From JBLNBU01 sp050260215 (lineage in GTDB: Bacteria > Pseudomonadota > Alphaproteobacteria > Rhodospirillales > Magnetospirillaceae): a DNA stretch of 31,131 nt. Position 1 is the stretch's first letter; the number at the start of each line of letters is the position of its first letter. Below, piece by piece: positions 8,040 through 16,343 of this stretch. Position numbers and translations under genes: made by a program. Where the stretch lies: assembly GCA_050260215.1 (NCBI GenBank), contig JBLNBU010000073.1, positions 1 to 31,131 on the forward strand. The letters run 5' to 3'. The notes under the pieces were generated by a model. It ran no database searches, was not told the DNA's origin, and saw only the letters and a program-made list of their open reading frames with translations.

Positions 8040-8698
8040 CGCTGCAACTCCTTCAGGCTGGCATAAAAGGCGGCCACCGCCGCCGCGTCCTGGTCGGACA
8101 GGGCGTCGACCGCCTTGGCCTTGCGCGGCGACATGGGTCGCCGGTGGCGGCGGAAGTCGTCCATCTGGGCGTTGAGATAGCCGACCCATTGGCCGCCGAT
8201 CAGCGGCACCTCGTCGGCGGTGTCCGAACCGTAGTTGGCGTGGCAGCTGGCGCTGCAGGTCTTCTCGTAGGTGCGGTATTGGTGGATCTGCCGCCACAGG
8301 CTGCCGTCGAGGTGACAGGTGCGGCACTGCTTGAAATAGACCTGCATGCCGCGCTTGACCAGGGCTGCGTCCAGCGGCTGGCTGGCCGCCACGGGCTTGC
8401 GGGCAGCGAACCAGGCGCCCATGGCGTCGATCTCGGCATCGGTATAGCCCCTGGCCAGGCGCCCCATCACCGTCGAGGGCCGCTCGCCGCTTTTGAAGCG
8501 CTGCATGGCGGTGACGAAATAGGCCTTGGGCTGGCCGGCGAGGCTGGGCATGGTCGGCCCGGCGCTTACCCCGCCATCGCCATGGCAGGCACCGCAGGAT
8601 TCGGCCGCCAGAACCACCTCGGCCGGGGCCGCCTGGGCCGCCGCCCATCCCCAGGCCAGGCCGATCGCCACCCCGGCGATGCCCCACAGCTTCCACAT
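8036..8698 (-). CDS. fccA: Cytochrome c subunit of flavocytochrome c sulfide dehydrogenase
   Basis: A 220-residue periplasmic cytochrome c that accepts electrons from the flavoprotein encoded next. Residues 1-24 form a Sec signal peptide. The first heme domain has CGACH at 35-39. The second domain has CRTCH at 125-129, then an unusual CSASCH (CX3CH) at 148-153. The C-terminal GGQWVGYLNAQMDDFR and MSPRKAKAVDALSDQD segments match the second domain of FccA proteins. Classical FccA is diheme, so a third cysteine-histidine motif is notable. I chose ATG 8698 because AGGGG sits about nine bases upstream and the signal peptide begins there. A TTG seven codons earlier (8719) lacks such a site. The gene is followed by fccB with an ATGA overlap. 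Confidence 0.87.
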   Translation of the reverse strand: MWKLWGIAGVAIGLAWGWAAAQAAPAEVVLAAESCGACHGDGGVSAGPTMPSLAGQPKAYFVTAMQRFKSGERPSTVMGRLARGYTDAEIDAMGAWFAARKPVAASQPLDAALVKRGMQVYFKQCRTCHLDGSLWRQIHQYRTYEKTCSASCHANYGSDTADEVPLIGGQWVGYLNAQMDDFRRHRRPMSPRKAKAVDALSDQDAAAVAAFYASLKELQR

Positions 8699-8729
8699 GG
8701 ACTGACCCCTGGTCGACAAGACAGCCTTA

Positions 8730-8746
8730 GCGCCGCCAAGCGGCGC
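8730..8746 (-). terminator. GC-rich hairpin after the HD-GYP gene
   Basis: A perfect seven-base inverted repeat (GCGCCGC / GCGGCGC) with a three-base loop lies between the HD-GYP gene stop (8810) and the fccA start (8698). In the minus-strand transcript it is followed only by TAAGGCTGTCTTG, which is not a real U-tract. It is either a weak terminator of the signalling operon or an attenuating structure upstream of fccA. Confidence 0.35.
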
Positions 8747-8809
8747 GGTTGACCGCCACTATCTTCGACGGCCCACCCGGGGTTCTGTGAGCATCGTCAA
8801 ATGTCCGGC

Positions 8810-9949
8810 CTATCCGCCGGCCTGGTCCAGGTACTCCTTCTTCCTGGCCATGTCGGAATCGCTGTCGGCGAAGCGGGCGGCAATGGCCTGGAATTCGTCT
8901 GCGAGCGCCAGGAAGGCTTCGACGATGTCGGGGTCGAAGTGGCTGCCGGCGCCTTCCTTGATGATCTGCACCGCCTTGGCGTGGGGCATGCCATCCTTGT
9001 AGACGCGCCGGCTGATCAGCGCGTCGTAGACGTCGGCCACCGCCATCAACCGCGCCGAAACGGGGATGTCGTCGCCGCCGATGCCCTGGGGATAGCCCGA
9101 GCCGTCCCACTTCTCCTGGTGGCCGAAGGCGATTTCCTTGGCCATGGACAGGAAGGCGACCGGGGTGCCCAGCGACTTCTCGGCGTGCTCGATGGCGTCG
9201 CGGCCGAGAGTGGTGTGGGTTTTCATGATCTCGAACTCGTGCGGTTCGAAGCGGCCGGGCTTGAGCAGGATGCGGTCGGGGATTCCCACCTTGCCGATGT
9301 CGTGCAGCGGCGCCGACTTGAACAGCATGTCGATGGTGGCGTCGTCCAAGCTGGCGGCGAAGCGCGGGTGGTCCTTCAGCTTTTCGGCCAGGGCGCGGAC
9401 ATAGTACTGGGTGCGGCGGATGTGGTTGCCGGTGTCCGAATCGCGGGTCTCGGCCAGCGAGGCCATGGCCAGAATGGTGACGTCCTGGATGGCGGCAACC
9501 TCGCGGGTACGCCGGCCCACCTCGGCCTCCAGATAGTCGGCCTTGTCGCGCAGGAAATCGGCGCTGGCCTTCAGCTTCAGGTGGGTCTCGACCCGGGCCA
9601 GCACGATGGGCGGGCTGATGGGCTTGGTGATGTAGTCGACGGCGCCGACCTTGAGGCCCATTTCCTCGTCCTCGGTGGCGGTCATGGCGGTGAGGAACAC
9701 CACCGGAATGTCGCGGGTCGCCCGGTCGGCCTTGAGGCGTCGGCAGACCTCGTAGCCATCCATGCCGGGCATCATGATGTCGAGCAGGATCAGGTCGGGC
9801 GGAGTGTCCGAGGCGGCAATCGCCAGCGCCTTCTCGCCGCCGTTGGCGATCTTGACCCGATAGAGGTCCTTGAGCAGGCCGCTCATCAGTTTCAGGTTGT
9901 CGGGGGTGTCGTCGACCACCAGGACGACGGGGCGGATGTCGTCGGTCAT
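8810..9949 (-). CDS. Response regulator with HD-GYP c-di-GMP phosphodiesterase domain
   Basis: A 379-residue RpfG-type regulator. The receiver (8-125) has acidic residues DD at 13-14, phosphoacceptor Asp57 in LLDIMMPGMDG and Lys109 in TKP. A coiled linker leads to an HD-GYP domain at about 150-350 with the HD pair at 216-217 (LHDIGKVGIP), His245, His277 and the WDGSGYP signature at 281-287. The metal-binding and GYP residues look intact, so cyclic-di-GMP hydrolysis controlled by phosphorylation is expected. The ATG at 9949 overlaps the stop of the upstream single receiver as ATGA, making this the last gene of a coupled four-gene operon. It is the only recognised enzymatic output of that operon, so the upstream hybrid kinase probably signals to it. 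Confidence 0.92.
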   Translation of the reverse strand: MTDDIRPVVLVVDDTPDNLKLMSGLLKDLYRVKIANGGEKALAIAASDTPPDLILLDIMMPGMDGYEVCRRLKADRATRDIPVVFLTAMTATEDEEMGLKVGAVDYITKPISPPIVLARVETHLKLKASADFLRDKADYLEAEVGRRTREVAAIQDVTILAMASLAETRDSDTGNHIRRTQYYVRALAEKLKDHPRFAASLDDATIDMLFKSAPLHDIGKVGIPDRILLKPGRFEPHEFEIMKTHTTLGRDAIEHAEKSLGTPVAFLSMAKEIAFGHQEKWDGSGYPQGIGGDDIPVSARLMAVADVYDALISRRVYKDGMPHAKAVQIIKEGAGSHFDPDIVEAFLALADEFQAIAARFADSDSDMARKKEYLDQAGG

Positions 9950-10356
9950 TTCAGCTCCACCTTCAGCGCCCGCTCGACCGCCTTCTTGACCGCGGCGATG
10001 GAGACCGGCTTGACCAGGTAGCCTTCCACCTTCAACTGCTTGGCGGTCAGCACCGCCTCCTCGGTGGAATCCGAGGTCAGCATCACGATGGGGGTGGCGG
10101 CCACCTCGGGGATCGGCGCCTTGCGGACGTGCTCGACATAGACGAAGCCGTCGTCGTCGGGCATGTGGATGTCGCACAGCACCATGTTGGGCCGCATGCG
10201 CAGGGTCTCGGTGGCCCCGGCCCGGGCGTTGCCTGCCTCGTAGACGTTGGCCTGGGGCACGCCGACCTGCACCAGGATCTGGCGGATGGTCGAACGGATG
10301 AAGGCCTCGTCGTCGATCAGCAGGACCTTGACCTTCTTGATGTCGAAAACAGTCAT
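9946..10356 (-). CDS. Single-domain CheY-like response regulator
   Basis: A stand-alone receiver of 136 residues with no output domain. The fold's key residues are visible: Asp15-Asp16-Glu17, phosphoacceptor Asp62 in VLCDIHMPDDDG, Thr94 in MLTSD and Lys116 in YLVKP. Proteins of this kind act as phosphate shuttles or sinks, or bind a target directly as CheY does. Its start (10356) overlaps the hybrid kinase stop by ATGA and its stop overlaps the HD-GYP gene start the same way. Because the hybrid kinase carries two Hpt domains, this receiver is a natural acceptor from one of them; that pairing is inferred from gene order. Confidence 0.9.
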   Translation of the reverse strand: MTVFDIKKVKVLLIDDEAFIRSTIRQILVQVGVPQANVYEAGNARAGATETLRMRPNMVLCDIHMPDDDGFVYVEHVRKAPIPEVAATPIVMLTSDSTEEAVLTAKQLKVEGYLVKPVSIAAVKKAVERALKVELK

Positions 10357-13300
10357 GCGGCACCTGTGGGCGTGAGGACGGGAAGGAGTGCCGCTTCCAA
10401 CTCGGCGAGCGTCGGCGCCATCAGGGGAACCAGCAGGGAAATGGTATCGGCGCTGCCGGCCTTGGCGGCGGTCTCGATGTCGGCGGCCAGCCGGCCCAGG
10501 CGCGCCGCGCCGGCGGTGTTGGCCGAGCCTTTCAGGCTGTGCGCCACCTGGCGCAGGGCGTCGTGGTTGTCGGCCTCGGCCACCAGCCGGGCGACCTTGG
10601 CCCGGGCATCGTCGAGGAAGCCCGCCAGAACCGGCACCAGCCGCGCCATGTCCCACTTGTAGATCGGCCCCATCTGGCCGGGGTCGAACACGTCGGGGTC
10701 GATTTCGGGGAATCCCGGGGCGGGCGGATCCAGCAACGCTAGCGCCTTGTCGAAGTCGTAGGCCCGCACCAGCCGCGCCACCTCGTCGGCCTGGGGCAGC
10801 GCGTTGCGCAACAGGGCAAGGTTGGCGTCGACCAGGTCCTCGGCCTCGGGGTCGCTGTCGGCCAGCAGGGTGCGCAGGCGGGCCAGCACCTCGTCGGCAG
10901 AGCCCGCGGGGACCTGGGCCGCGGCCGGCGGAGCCAGCTGGCGCTCCAGCTCGGCGGTCATCGCCACCAGCGGGCCCTCCAGCGCCGCCAGTTCGGCTGC
11001 CCCGTCGCGGCCCTCCTTCAGCGCCGCCTCGGCGGCGGCGGCCAGGACTTGCAGCCCCTCGGCGCCGACGTTGCCGCAGATGCCCTTCAAGGTATGGGCG
11101 ATGCGGCGGGCCTCGTCGGGATCAGTGGCAGCGCGGATGCGGGCGACGGCGTCCTTCTGCCCGGCGGCGAACTTGCCCAGCAGGTCGAGGTAGAGCGGCT
11201 GCTTGCCCCGCACCCTTTTCAGCCCCGCCGCGGTGTCCAGCCCCGCCACCTGCGGCAGCCCCCCGGTCGGCTGAGGTTCCGGCTGAGGTTCCGACTTCGG
11301 TTCCGACTTCGGTTCCGGCTGCGGTTTGGGCAGCCATTTCAGCAAGGTGGCAAACAGCTCGTCGGGGTCGATGGGCTTGGCCAGGTGGTCGACCATGCCG
11401 GCGGCCAGGCACTTCTCGCGGTCGGCCTCCATGGCGTTGGCGGTCATGGCGATGATCGGCACCTGGTGGCCGCGCCGGCGGATCTCGCGGGTGGCGTCGA
11501 TGCCGTCCATCACCGGCATCTGCATGTCCATCAGAACGATCCCGTAGGAGGCGACCTCGACCTTGTCGAGGGCGACCTGCCCGTTCTCGGCCACCTCCAC
11601 CACGACGCCGACGTCGGCCAGCAGCTCGGTGGCGACCTGCTGGTTGAAGTCGTTGTCCTCGACCAGCAGCACCTTCAGCCCCTTCAGGGCGCGCAGGTCC
11701 GCCTCGGTCACTTCCGCCCCGGCGGCGGCGGCCGGCTCGTCGTCGTCGAGGACGGCGCCCAGCGCGCGCATGGCCGCATCGAACAGGGTCGAGGGGTTGA
11801 CCGGCTTGATCAGCACCTCCTCGATGCCGACCGCCTCGGCGCCCTTCAGCACCTCCTCGCGGCCATAGGCGGTGACCATGATCAGGTGCGGGGTGTCGGG
11901 CAGCCCCAGGCCCTTGACCTGGCGCGCGGTCTCCAGGCCGTCCATGCCCGGCATCTGCCAATCCAGGAACGCGATGTCGAACGGCTGCCCCGCCTTGGCG
12001 GCGTCGCGCACCGCCCGGAGCGCCGCGGCACCGCCCTCGACCGCCTCGGCCCGGAACGACATGGTCGACAGCATGTCGACCAGCACGGCGCGGGCGTTCT
12101 CGTTGTCGTCAACCACCAGGACGCGGCGACCGCGCAGGTCGGGCCGGGGCACCAGGGCGCGCCGCGGCCGGCCCTTGCCCAGACGGGCAGTGAACCAGAA
12201 GGTCGAGCCCTTGCCCGGCTCGCTGTCGACGCCGACCGCGCCGTCCATCAGCTCGGCCAGCCGCTTCGAGATCGCCAGCCCCAGCCCGGTGCCGCCGTAC
12301 TTGCGGGTGGTCGAGCTGTCGGCCTGCTGGAAGCTCTGGAACAGGCGCGCCTTCTGTTCCTCGCTCAGGCCGATGCCGGTGTCGCGCACCGCGAACTTCA
12401 GGCATACGACGTCGCCCATGTCCTGTTCGAGCCGCACCAGGATGTCGATTTCGCCGGTCTCGGTGAACTTCACCGCGTTGTTGGCGTAGTTGATCAGGAT
12501 CTGCCCCAGGCGCAGCGGATCGCCGACCAAATCGTTGGGGACGTCGGGGCCGACGTCGAAGACCAGCTCCAGGCCCTTGGCGGCCGCCTTTTCCGAGATC
12601 AGGTTGGCGACGTTGTCGAGCACCTTGTCCAGGTGGACGTCGGTCTTCTCGACCGACAGCTTGCCGGCCTCGATCTTCGAGAAATCCAGGATGTCGTTGA
12701 TGATCCCCAGCAGGTGCTGGCCCGACTGCTGGATCTTGTTGACGTAGTCGCGCTGGCGGGGGTTGAGCTCGGTCTTCATGGCCAGGTGGCTCATGCCGAT
12801 GATGGCGTTCATCGGCGTGCGAATCTCGTGGCTCATGTTGGCCAGGAAGTCGGCCTTGGCCTGGCTGGCGGCCTCGGCCTTGTCCTTGGCCACCTCCAGC
12901 TCGGCGGTGCGCTCCTCGACCAGGTCTTCCAGGTGCTCCTTGTAGGCGACCACCTCGGCACGGGCGTGTTCGGCGTCCTCGGCCAGGCTGATGGCGGCGA
13001 CGCGCTCCTTCTGCGCGGCGACCACGTGCTCGCGGATGCGGCCCTCGGCCTGGCGGGCCCGCCACTGCTGCACGGCGAACGAGCCGACCAGCCTGGCGAA
13101 CCTGGCCAGGAAGCCCAGGATGGCCGGCAGCTGGGCCTCGTCCTTGATCGGGGCCTCGCGCACCGCCGTCATGTACTCGTCGCTGTCGAAGCCGAGCTGG
13201 TCGGCCTGCATGCGGAAGAAAGTGTCGTCGATCTTGCCGACATGGAACTGGCCGATGAAGACGTTGGCGACATGGTGCCCGGCGACGTGGATCGGCGAGG

Positions 13301-16300
13301 CGCAGTCGGTCATCCCGTTGCGGCACTTGTAGATGGCGTAATCCTTGCCCTCGGCCAGGCGGTGGGCCAGGTCGGTGTCGCTTTCGATGCAGCGGGCGCA
13401 GCTGATCGAATTGACCCGGTGGAAGTCGGTGCACACGCGCTGCCAGCGGGCCGCCGCCAGGATGTCGCCCTGGGGGTCGATGATGGCGGCGGCGATGCCG
13501 ACTGCGTCGCAGAAGTTGGTGAACAGATCCTGCAGCTCGTTCTCGCGCAGCAGCTCGATGAACTCGCGCCTGACCGTCTCCCCGTCGAGAACCTCGACGG
13601 CGCAGGCCTCCTCGACCGGCTCCATCTCCTCGGCCTGGTCGGGCGCCTCGAACAGTGCACCGCGTCCGGCCTCGGCGGCCAGGGCGTTGACCTGGCATTT
13701 CAAATCGATGATGCGCTGCTCGCGCCCCAGGGCCAGCCGGTTGAAGCGTTCGATCTCCTCGACCTTCTTGCGGTCCGAGACGTCGACGAAAGTGCCGATC
13801 AGCCCGCCCGGCGAACCGTCCGCCTTGCGGAAGCCGGCCACGTAGTACAGCGTGTCATGCACCTTGCCGTCGGCGAACGGAATCGGCATCTCCTTCTCGA
13901 CGGTCGAGGCGCTGGCGATGACCGCCTCGTCCTCGGCCTGGTAGGCAAGGCGGTCGGCCTCGGGCAGGTAGTCCAGCTCGAGGACCCTTTTACCGACCAG
14001 TTGGCGGCGGTCGACGCCGAAGGTCTGCTCGTAGGCCTTGTTGGCGCCGAGATACCTGGTGTCCGGCCCCTTGTAGAACACCGGATAGGGAATGGTGTCG
14101 ACCAGCGCCTGCAGGAAGGCGGTATGGTCGGCCATCTCGCGCTCGATCTGCAGGCGCCGGCTGATATCGCGGAAGCTGACCACCGTGCCCACCACCTCGC
14201 CGTCCTTCACCACCGGGGTGGTGGCGTACTCGGCCGGGAAGGAGGTGCCGTCCTTGCGCCACAGCACCTCGTCGGCCACCACCCGCGGCTTGCCGTCGCG
14301 GCTGGTATGGTGCATGGGGCAGTCCTGGCGCGGGAATTCGGACCCGTCGGCATGCGAGTGGTGCACCAGGGCGTGCATGGGCTGGCCCGCCAGTTCCTCG
14401 GTGCTGTAGCCCAGCATCCGCGCGCCGGCCGGGTTGACGAAGCTCACCGTGCCGTCCACGCCCAGGCCGCACACCCCCTCGCCGATCGAGGCCAGGATCA
14501 GGCGCGAGCGTTCCTCGGCCTCGGCCAGGGCCAGGTCGGCCAGCTTGCGCTCGGTGATGTCGCGGGCGACGCCGATCAGTCCCAGCAGCTCGCCGGCAGG
14601 ACCGTGCAGCGGCACCTTGGTGGTTTCCAGGACGGTGCGGCGGCCGTCGGGATAGGTGGCCTCTTCCTCGTCGGTGCGGGATTCGCCCTGGGCCAGCATG
14701 GCAACGTCGCGGTCGCGGTTTGCCTCGGCCACCGGCTTGTCGAAAAGGTCGAAGTCCGTCCGCCCGACGATCTGGTCCAGCGGGCGTCCCAGCAGCTCGG
14801 CCAGCGCCTTGTTGCCGACGAGGTAGACCCCCAGCATGTCCTTGACGAAGATGACGTCCGGAATCGAATCGATCAGCGAACGCAGCAGCGCCCGCTCACG
14901 GCCCAGCTCCTGGGCCTGTTCCTCGACCGTGCGGCCCTGTTCGGCCAGTTGCTCGTTGATGGCCTCCAGCTCTTGCTGGCGGGCGGCGAGCTGGCGCTCC
15001 GAGGCAGCCAGGGTGGCGGCCTGGACCTGGGTTTCTTCCAGCAGCCGGTGGGTCGCCGCGGTGCGTTCGATGATTTCCAGGCTCATGGCCAGGATGGGCA
15101 TGGCGCCGTCCAGCAGCGCCTGCTGCAAGGGTCCGAACGCGTCCAGGGTGGCCAGCTCGACCACCGCCAGCAGCCGCTCGCCCCTCAGCACCGGCAGCAC
15201 GGCGATGGCCCTGGGGGTGACCTCGCCCAGGCCGGCATCGATGCGGATGTAGTCCGACGGCGGCCGGGTGATGATGATCGGCTGGCGTTCCAGCGCGCAC
15301 TGGCCGACCAGGCCCTCGCCCATGGCGAAGCCCTGTTCCAGCGTCTTGCGCTTGCGGAAGGCATAGCCGCCCAGCAGGCGCAGCCGGCCGTCCTGGTAAA
15401 GGTAGAACACCCCCTGCCCCACCTGCAGCAGGGGCGCCAGCGTCGACAGGAATCGCCGGGCCAGCTCGGCCGGGTCCGCGGCTTCCTGCAGTTCGGACGA
15501 GATGGCGGCCAGGTGGGTCTTGACCCACCGCTGTTCCTCCATCTGCCTGGCCTCGATGCGCAGCACGTCGATGGCGCGGGCCAGCTGGCCGACCTCGTTG
15601 CCATAGTCGGTGTGGGGCACCGGCAGGGTGTGCTCGCCGGCGGCCAGCTTCTCGACCACTTCGCGCAGGCGGGTGGACGGGCGCCGGATCGACAGGCCGA
15701 TGAGGATGGCAAACAGCACGCCGAAGCCGACGCCCCCGGCGACGAACGCCAATGTCCATCTTGCCGCGTCGGCGGCCAGGGTGGCGGCCCGCTCGGCTTC
15801 GCGGCGGGCGGTTTCCTCCTTGAGATCGGCGACCACGGCCAGGGCGTCGTCGGCCGCGACGCCGGCCCGCTGGAACTCGGGCGTCGACACGAAGGTGGCG
15901 GCCGCCCCGTCGCCCTTGCCGAGCAGCGCCCGCGCCTGGTCCACATTGGCCTTGTAGGCTTGGTAGGCGTCGTCGAAGCGGGCCAGGTTGGCCAGGTTGT
16001 CTTCCCGCCACACCCGCGAGCGCACGCTGTCGACCTCCCGCTTCAGCGCGGCCTCGGCGGCGGCCAGTTGGGCCAGCCCCTGCTCGCGGTCGGAGGCCCC
16101 CTGCGCCAGGATGGCCTGGCGGAGCGCCCGGCCCATCTTGGCCAGGGCGATGCGGGCGTCCTTGATGTCGGAAACGCCGCGCAGCTCATACTCGTACAGG
16201 CGCTGGATCTCGTCGTTGAGGGTGCCCAGGCGGTCCAGCCCGAAGGCGCCCAGGCCCAGCGTGACCAGCAGCACCGCGGCGAAGCCGGCGGCCAGCTTGA

Positions 16301-16343
16301 TCGACAGCCGGAGGCGTTCGAGGGCTTGCAGCGGTGTCGTCAT
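10353..16343 (-). CDS. Giant hybrid histidine kinase with PocR domain, two receivers and two Hpt domains
   Basis: A 1996-residue inner-membrane phosphorelay protein. Domains in order: TM1 (16-34), a helical periplasmic sensor, TM2 (196-219), HAMP (218-270), GAF (285-425), coiled coil (430-490), PAS (488-600, 612-730, 742-858), and a PocR sensory domain (about 920-1085). The PocR part has the pattern CTDFHR, CARC, YKC and DC at Cys971, 982, 985, 1007 and 1014. The kinase core follows: His1172 in SHEIRTP, DTGIG near 1321 and GTGLGL near 1351. Receiver 1 has Asp1461 and receiver 2 has Asp1606. Hpt 1 has His1750 (HTLKG) and Hpt 2 has His1935 (HSLKG). All phosphotransfer residues appear present. 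ATG 16343 overlaps the stop of the upstream Cache-GAF gene by ATGA. Two Hpt domains suggest branching to two receivers, consistent with the two regulator genes downstream. The signals sensed are unknown. Confidence 0.92.
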   Translation of the reverse strand: MTTPLQALERLRLSIKLAAGFAAVLLVTLGLGAFGLDRLGTLNDEIQRLYEYELRGVSDIKDARIALAKMGRALRQAILAQGASDREQGLAQLAAAEAALKREVDSVRSRVWREDNLANLARFDDAYQAYKANVDQARALLGKGDGAAATFVSTPEFQRAGVAADDALAVVADLKEETARREAERAATLAADAARWTLAFVAGGVGFGVLFAILIGLSIRRPSTRLREVVEKLAAGEHTLPVPHTDYGNEVGQLARAIDVLRIEARQMEEQRWVKTHLAAISSELQEAADPAELARRFLSTLAPLLQVGQGVFYLYQDGRLRLLGGYAFRKRKTLEQGFAMGEGLVGQCALERQPIIITRPPSDYIRIDAGLGEVTPRAIAVLPVLRGERLLAVVELATLDAFGPLQQALLDGAMPILAMSLEIIERTAATHRLLEETQVQAATLAASERQLAARQQELEAINEQLAEQGRTVEEQAQELGRERALLRSLIDSIPDVIFVKDMLGVYLVGNKALAELLGRPLDQIVGRTDFDLFDKPVAEANRDRDVAMLAQGESRTDEEEATYPDGRRTVLETTKVPLHGPAGELLGLIGVARDITERKLADLALAEAEERSRLILASIGEGVCGLGVDGTVSFVNPAGARMLGYSTEELAGQPMHALVHHSHADGSEFPRQDCPMHHTSRDGKPRVVADEVLWRKDGTSFPAEYATTPVVKDGEVVGTVVSFRDISRRLQIEREMADHTAFLQALVDTIPYPVFYKGPDTRYLGANKAYEQTFGVDRRQLVGKRVLELDYLPEADRLAYQAEDEAVIASASTVEKEMPIPFADGKVHDTLYYVAGFRKADGSPGGLIGTFVDVSDRKKVEEIERFNRLALGREQRIIDLKCQVNALAAEAGRGALFEAPDQAEEMEPVEEACAVEVLDGETVRREFIELLRENELQDLFTNFCDAVGIAAAIIDPQGDILAAARWQRVCTDFHRVNSISCARCIESDTDLAHRLAEGKDYAIYKCRNGMTDCASPIHVAGHHVANVFIGQFHVGKIDDTFFRMQADQLGFDSDEYMTAVREAPIKDEAQLPAILGFLARFARLVGSFAVQQWRARQAEGRIREHVVAAQKERVAAISLAEDAEHARAEVVAYKEHLEDLVEERTAELEVAKDKAEAASQAKADFLANMSHEIRTPMNAIIGMSHLAMKTELNPRQRDYVNKIQQSGQHLLGIINDILDFSKIEAGKLSVEKTDVHLDKVLDNVANLISEKAAAKGLELVFDVGPDVPNDLVGDPLRLGQILINYANNAVKFTETGEIDILVRLEQDMGDVVCLKFAVRDTGIGLSEEQKARLFQSFQQADSSTTRKYGGTGLGLAISKRLAELMDGAVGVDSEPGKGSTFWFTARLGKGRPRRALVPRPDLRGRRVLVVDDNENARAVLVDMLSTMSFRAEAVEGGAAALRAVRDAAKAGQPFDIAFLDWQMPGMDGLETARQVKGLGLPDTPHLIMVTAYGREEVLKGAEAVGIEEVLIKPVNPSTLFDAAMRALGAVLDDDEPAAAAGAEVTEADLRALKGLKVLLVEDNDFNQQVATELLADVGVVVEVAENGQVALDKVEVASYGIVLMDMQMPVMDGIDATREIRRRGHQVPIIAMTANAMEADREKCLAAGMVDHLAKPIDPDELFATLLKWLPKPQPEPKSEPKSEPQPEPQPTGGLPQVAGLDTAAGLKRVRGKQPLYLDLLGKFAAGQKDAVARIRAATDPDEARRIAHTLKGICGNVGAEGLQVLAAAAEAALKEGRDGAAELAALEGPLVAMTAELERQLAPPAAAQVPAGSADEVLARLRTLLADSDPEAEDLVDANLALLRNALPQADEVARLVRAYDFDKALALLDPPAPGFPEIDPDVFDPGQMGPIYKWDMARLVPVLAGFLDDARAKVARLVAEADNHDALRQVAHSLKGSANTAGAARLGRLAADIETAAKAGSADTISLLVPLMAPTLAELEAALLPVLTPTGAA
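11273..11332 (-). repeat. 12-bp tandem repeat encoding a Pro/Glu-rich linker
   Basis: Four close copies and one diverged copy of a 12-base unit (plus-strand form GAGGTTCCGGCT / TCGGTTCCGACT) encode a (P-x-P-E or K-S-E-P)-like hinge between the second receiver and first Hpt of the hybrid kinase, near residues 1672-1692. It keeps the reading frame, so copy number changes would only lengthen or shorten the linker. Confidence 0.8.

Noticed and set aside
8037..8696. Extension of the flavoprotein frame upstream to 8696
   Set aside because: The extension lies out of frame over the cytochrome gene and is low-complexity; ATG 8039 starts a Tat-like signal and forms an ATGA overlap.
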